Part shown: positions 59,151 to 64,000 of the stretch, piece after piece | How the letters are laid out: each line of letters opens with the position of its first letter | Numbering within the stretch: the stretch's first letter is position 1 | NCBI RefSeq assembly: GCF_020740795.1 | Contig: NC_067283.1 | Location: 127,816,568-127,880,567 of the forward strand | Source of the DNA: Apus apus | Lineage: Eukaryota; Chordata; Aves; Apodiformes; Apodidae | Direction: 5' to 3' | DNA: 64,000 nt | The notes under the pieces: model-generated | What the model saw: only the letters and a program-made list of their open reading frames with translations | Told to the model about the DNA's origin: nothing | Databases searched by the model: none | Made by a program: the position numbers and the translations under genes

Positions 59151-62100
59151 AATTCAGAAAGCGCAACTCTGTTTTAAGCTGCAGACTCATGCCTAGTTCT
59201 GGCATTGCTACCTCTGTACAAGTTGAAAGCTGTGTTGGAGAAGACTGAAAGAGAAATATAATCACTAAAATATGAATCATATCAATTTCACTGGAAATAG
59301 GCCTGGTTTGATTCCACAAAAGAAAATATTGAGGGGTGGAGGGGAGTGACTGGATTTCAAGACATACTCTGCTGCAGGGATGTTGCACAGCACGATAGGT
59401 GAGCAAATGCTGTGGCCGTAGCAAGAGTTGGCTCCTTGCAGCTCTGTAAGCCCCTCCTGAAGCCATTGAGCTGTTGGCTGGAGCTTCTATGCCACCATCT
59501 TTCCATTAGTGTTTTCATGTTGTTATTCTTGTATTGTTCACATGGGCTCGAAATGCAAATCCTGACAGTTCTTTATTATGGTGGGATCTCATGGAAGTAG
59601 CTACCACTGGTTTGAGAATCACCAATCTTTCCCCTCTTTGTTTCCCTCCTGTGTTATAATTTCAATTTATATTAAAGAAACCAAATACTCTGCACAACAA
59701 AGTAGATAATAGTAATCCAAATGCTCAACATTATCCCATAATATATGTGGACAAAATCTTACCAATCAATCAAAGTACAGCACTTGCATCTGATTAGCTT
59801 ACTCTGGTGAGAGCTAACTGCATGAGAAGGAGGAGCAAGCCATTGGGAATTTGAGTGGGTCTCAATGAAACATTTAGGAAGAGGGCAAAAGTCCCCCTCC
59901 TCCTCTTCATCCTCACCACCTGCCTCCATCTCCAATGGAGACACTGTCCAGAGGATGATGTTCACCTGGGACCTCATGGCTGCCCTTACTGGCTGGCCTC
60001 TGCTGAATTTTTCCTCCTCCTCTCCACATTTTCCCCTCTCCTGTCCTTTTTTCTCTGCCCTTCTGCTCTGCTTTTGTTTTTGTTTTCCCCCTCAAAATAC
60101 TTGGTCTGTTAGAGTCAATGCGCATCATCAGCACTGGATGCTGACAATAAATCTTTGTGTGCGTTATGTTGCCTCAGCATCCTTTGTGCAGCAGGGCAAT
60201 TGATGGGCAAGGCTGAAGTAGAAAGCTCTAAGAGAAAGTGAAAGATTGTGATCCGGACAGGTAAAAGCTGAAGAGGAAAGAGGGGTTGAGCAGCAGGACC
60301 TGAGGCCAGATGTAGTGCTGGTATGGGTATGCCGGTGTGGTTGTCCTGATCTCTGCTATCAAAGTGTTCTTGCTCTGGGCACAGTGTGTAACAGGAAAAT
60401 TATGGGATGCTTTCAGCTCTCTTTGCAAACATACAGTTTTTCTGGAATAAATGCATCTTCACTGGCACAGATGTGTCAGTCACAAGGCCTCTTAGTGCCA
60501 GGAAATGTTTGTAGGATGTGTCTGTGCACGTTGAAGAAAGCAGGATGTAAACAGAGGCACAGGCTTACATCCCCAGCTGGGCTCAGCGTGTTTCTTCTGA
60601 CAAAATGAGATACAGAATGTATCAACGTTCTTTAGCAGCCTATGAATCACTCTGGTCTTCCTGCAGTTTGCTTATTAAATGTCTGTTAAAAATTTTCTCC
60701 TGCTTCCTGGTACAGAGCGTGCTGAATGCTGGGCAAACCTCATATAGGGAGGTGAGCATCTCAGGCAATGAGCAGTCCTGAGGGTCTGTGATCCCAGAGG
60801 CTGGCTTGTGTGCTGCAGGGCTGTGGTCCCCAGTGAGGGTTTTGGCTGGGCACTACATTACACCAGCAGTCCCTGCCTCTGCCTGTCACCCCCAGCAGAG
60901 CTTCCAGCATCTGTCAGAAGCCTGTCTGCACATCTGTAGGGCCAGAAGACTGTGTAAAAAGTGACCTATTTTCACATTTGCTACTCCTTTTGCTTACAAA
61001 AGCAGATTTAGCATGGTCCTTATTTTGTTTTGATTCTATTGTCTATATACTGATTGTATATTCTATGGAAAAATATAAATAGCTGACTTATTCACAAAGA
61101 CATACAATATCAGATATAATGTTGTGGGGTGTTTTTTTTTATTTGTTTGTTTTCTATTCATAAATAATTGATAAAACCCAGCAGATGTTATATCTTGTCT
61201 TGGAGAAGATAACATTCAATGAAGAAGAAAAGGAAACCTCTCCTTTTCCCGCAGTAAGGCACTGATAAATTATTCCATGATAGATAAGAATAGAACTTCC
61301 ACCAGTAACAAAGCTTTGAAGAAAAAGCACATAATAGTAATAGTGGTAGCAATAATAAAAGATGAATGTATGCTTACACTGATAAAAACTCGTTTGCATA
61401 GAGAGCTTTCCATATTATTGAATCTAGAAGAAAAGCATTTGATTGCTCTTAAATTAAAAAAAATCACCAAAACCAAGCCACTGTACAAATGAAGTGGATC
61501 TGGGGCTTCGACTGACCATAAATAACTTCAAACTCTTTTCTTTTTACTTGCTTTTCTATAGTTGTGTGTGTCACAAAATTGAAATTCCAGTATAAGAAGA
61601 ATCTGTAACTCCAGCTATCTTTGCATCTATCAAATAGGGACAATAAATAGGTCAAACACTTCTAAAAGAAGAAAATTCTCCTGGGAGGAAGTTCAAATAA
61701 GAAACCCAGTCCTGGCCCCAACTTTCCCATTTGGCTCCCTTTTCTTTCCATTGGCTTGGTCTTCATCACGCGGAATATTCCTTCAGCAAGTTTCTCCCAT
61801 TGCTCTTGAGCTGCTATTAGTATCTAACAAGGATATCATGTAAATGAGTTGTCAGGATTCCTGGTCTATTGCACAGCATCTCTAAGCACACTCTCAGAGC
61901 ACTTGAGAACACAGTCAGAGTTTCCACACCATTTGCTTGGTCACACTGAATCCTCCTTAGTCTGCTGCTCCTCTCTCCATGCTTGGTGACCTGCTGGGTG
62001 GTTTGGCCCAGGTGTGCTCCATGGCAAGCTGTTTGCCAGGTGTGGGTATGCCCTGCCAACCACTCAATCTGCTGACCTGTGCCTGGGACCTGCAGTGTTG

Positions 62101-64000
62101 CTGTGGCTGCTCTGATGGGCCTTGGGGATGGTAAAGGAAATCCATGCAGGTAGCTTCACCAGTGAAATCCACACCTGTCCAAGACAAATTTTTCCAGTGT
62201 TCTGGGTGTTGGTTGAGCCTGTCATTGGAATAAGACTACCAAGAACAAGGCCTAAACATTCACTGTTAATTACAGGCTAGATCAAGGGCTTTGTGCACAG
62301 ACTTAAACTACTTATAAAGTCTCGTCTTGTTCACTCCATCCAATTCATCAATATGAAAAAAGTGAAGGAAAGATTAAATGAAATACAAGAGAATGAACCC
62401 AGAAAATGTGTCCACATTCTTATATTCCATGCAGTCCCTTGCTGATTACATCGTTTACTGATATCCATCTGAACTGGTGATGAATCTTTCCTATATATCT
62501 CTTCACACCTCCAGTGTAAATGAGCCTTACCTATCTGAGGTATATTTAGATAATTGGCTGACTGTTGTGCTCTGCAACTGGTTTCAGATTGACTCTGAAT
62601 AGTGGAATAGTTGCTTGTGGTACAAAATAACAAATGGAAGCAGCTGAGAAGTCTGTCCAAGAGCAGTTTAGAGATGAGGGTTAAGCAGACCTTGTGAAAC
62701 TGGGCACATATCTATGCATCGGTGGAATCACTTATGCCAAGGCTGAGTATGGCATTGTGAGCTATGAACTGGGTTTGCAAAGCTTTCTGTGTGTGCAAAA
62801 TACCATATGAACTGAGCTTTTCTTGTTGGTCTTTGTCTAATGTGGGGAAGATTTTAGGTATTTTTAAGTTTGCTAGAAAGTAATGAAGGCAAAAATGGAA
62901 GCTTGCTATCTTGGAACAGAAACTACTCAGGTATTTAGTACACTAAAAGTACATTATAGGACATAGAAGTTTGAATCTCTGCTTTCTCTGGCTTGGAACA
63001 AGGACTTAAACATAGTTGTCCCCCTTTTCAGAGGCCAACACAACATAATTTGCCATTTGGCTCTCCTCTTAGGTCATTCTTCACCCATCCTCTGAAATGG
63101 CAAACAGATCTAAGGCATCTTTTCAGCACTGAAGTTACAAATGTCTCATTCTGGAAATGTTTGTGTGAAATGAACTTTTGTCAGAAATTAAGTTAAGCTT
63201 AACATTTTTTTCACCTGGCTCCTTAGTATATCCTTTAACCTGAGAATATGGCCTGGCTTGATCTTCAGCCAGCTCTCTGATCTGCATCTTCAAATTGACT
63301 GAATTACGTACTGGGCATCTAATGTCTCTTTAGAGATGAAAAAGTGTTATAACTTGTGGTTTTAAAAGTTGGAAGTTTTATTACGCTTGTCAACATAGAT
63401 GTTTAGACTTATTGATATGGTAGGTGAGAGTTCATTGCAGCTTCATCAGGTATGTAAAAAAATTTTCATTGTTTTTATCCTGGGAAATGGTGTCTCTCTG
63501 CTAACATCTGTATGTCAAATGCAAGGGTGGGCTTGTTTGGAGTTTAGTTTATTAACAAAATGCTCAGGATCTACTCTACTTCTTGAGCTGATGGTTTGTA
63601 AATTGGCTCAGAGCTGAATCAGAGATTTTGCATTGTGTTGCCATTCATTAAATAGACTGAAGTAAAAAAAGAGCTGAAGGTCTGACTTCGTTGGCAGGCA
63701 GCAAGGGGGAAATCCTGAGCTTGCATTTCTGCCATTCAGTAAAAAATGTTGAATGCATCTGATAAAATGGAACATTATTCCTGCCCATTTTAATTCTCTC
63801 TAAAACTTTTGGAAGCTGATTTTCCACAACAAAATGTGAAGGTTTCTCTGCTTCTCTGTACCTGTCCTGGAAGATGCCTATTGCTCCCAGTTGCCTTTGA
63901 ACTAATTGAGCTGCAGCTCAGATAACATGACTCAGCTTTGCCAGTTACATTAATTTGAACTTATCAAGTAGCTGAGAATAGAAATGAAAATAACTGAGCT
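59151..64000. other. Intergenic, nothing recognised
   Basis: No CR1, LTR or exon recognised. Patches at 60720-60960 and 61930-62190 are richer in GC than their surroundings but carry no recognisable protein. A T-run at 61131-61141 is the main simple repeat. Confidence 0.55.

Noticed and set aside
61930..62190. GC-richer patch as possible exon or CpG element
   Set aside because: CG dinucleotides are rare, and I saw no acceptor/donor pair or open frame with a family signature.

Overview
This is vertebrate nuclear DNA, almost certainly from a bird. The introns and intergenic DNA carry many CR1 LINE fragments whose 3' ends finish in short ATTCTATG-type repeats. There is also a solo LTR of a type common in bird genomes, and one gene has vertebrate-style GT-AG introns. 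I cannot name the species.

The only protein-coding gene I can support is SNX16 (sorting nexin 16) on the minus strand. Seven coding exons lie between 29481 (ATG) and 6022 (stop): 29481-29110, 25481-25395, 20323-20175, 14305-14236, 7848-7712, 6531-6415 and 6127-6022. All have GT-AG borders and compatible phases. Joined, they encode 345 residues: a Ser-rich N-terminus, a PX domain that binds phosphatidylinositol 3-phosphate, a coiled coil and an acidic tail. The 3' UTR runs to about 4.3 kb. A 5' leader in the same exon as the ATG carries a short upstream ORF in good context. The promoter is a strong CpG island (about 33.7-34.9 kb) with minus-strand splice donors at 34377 and 34497 and a cluster of ZNF143/THAP11-type (SBS) motifs at 34520-34695.

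Layout. 1-4.26 kb: flank beyond the gene's 3' end, with a MIR-like relic and an AT microsatellite. 4.26-34.5 kb: SNX16. Its introns hold two adjacent plus-strand CR1 copies (about 9955-11092 and 11235-13342; the second keeps most of its reverse transcriptase in one frame), several shorter CR1 copies on both strands, and a very old CR1/L3-like relic. 34.9-64 kb: a gene-poor region with no recognisable protein-coding gene. It holds four more CR1 copies, including one internally deleted copy that joins endonuclease to the C-terminal half of the RT (57425-59150). It also holds a 755-bp solo LTR with perfect 5-bp target duplications (52263-53017), some MIR-like relics, and a few exon-like segments with good splice borders that may belong to unannotated noncoding transcripts or upstream 5' exons.

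I found no CRISPR array, operon, tRNA, rRNA or phage-like system and no convincing new protein family. The most worthwhile leads are regulatory (SBS cluster, uORF, hidden exons) and repeat-evolution observations.
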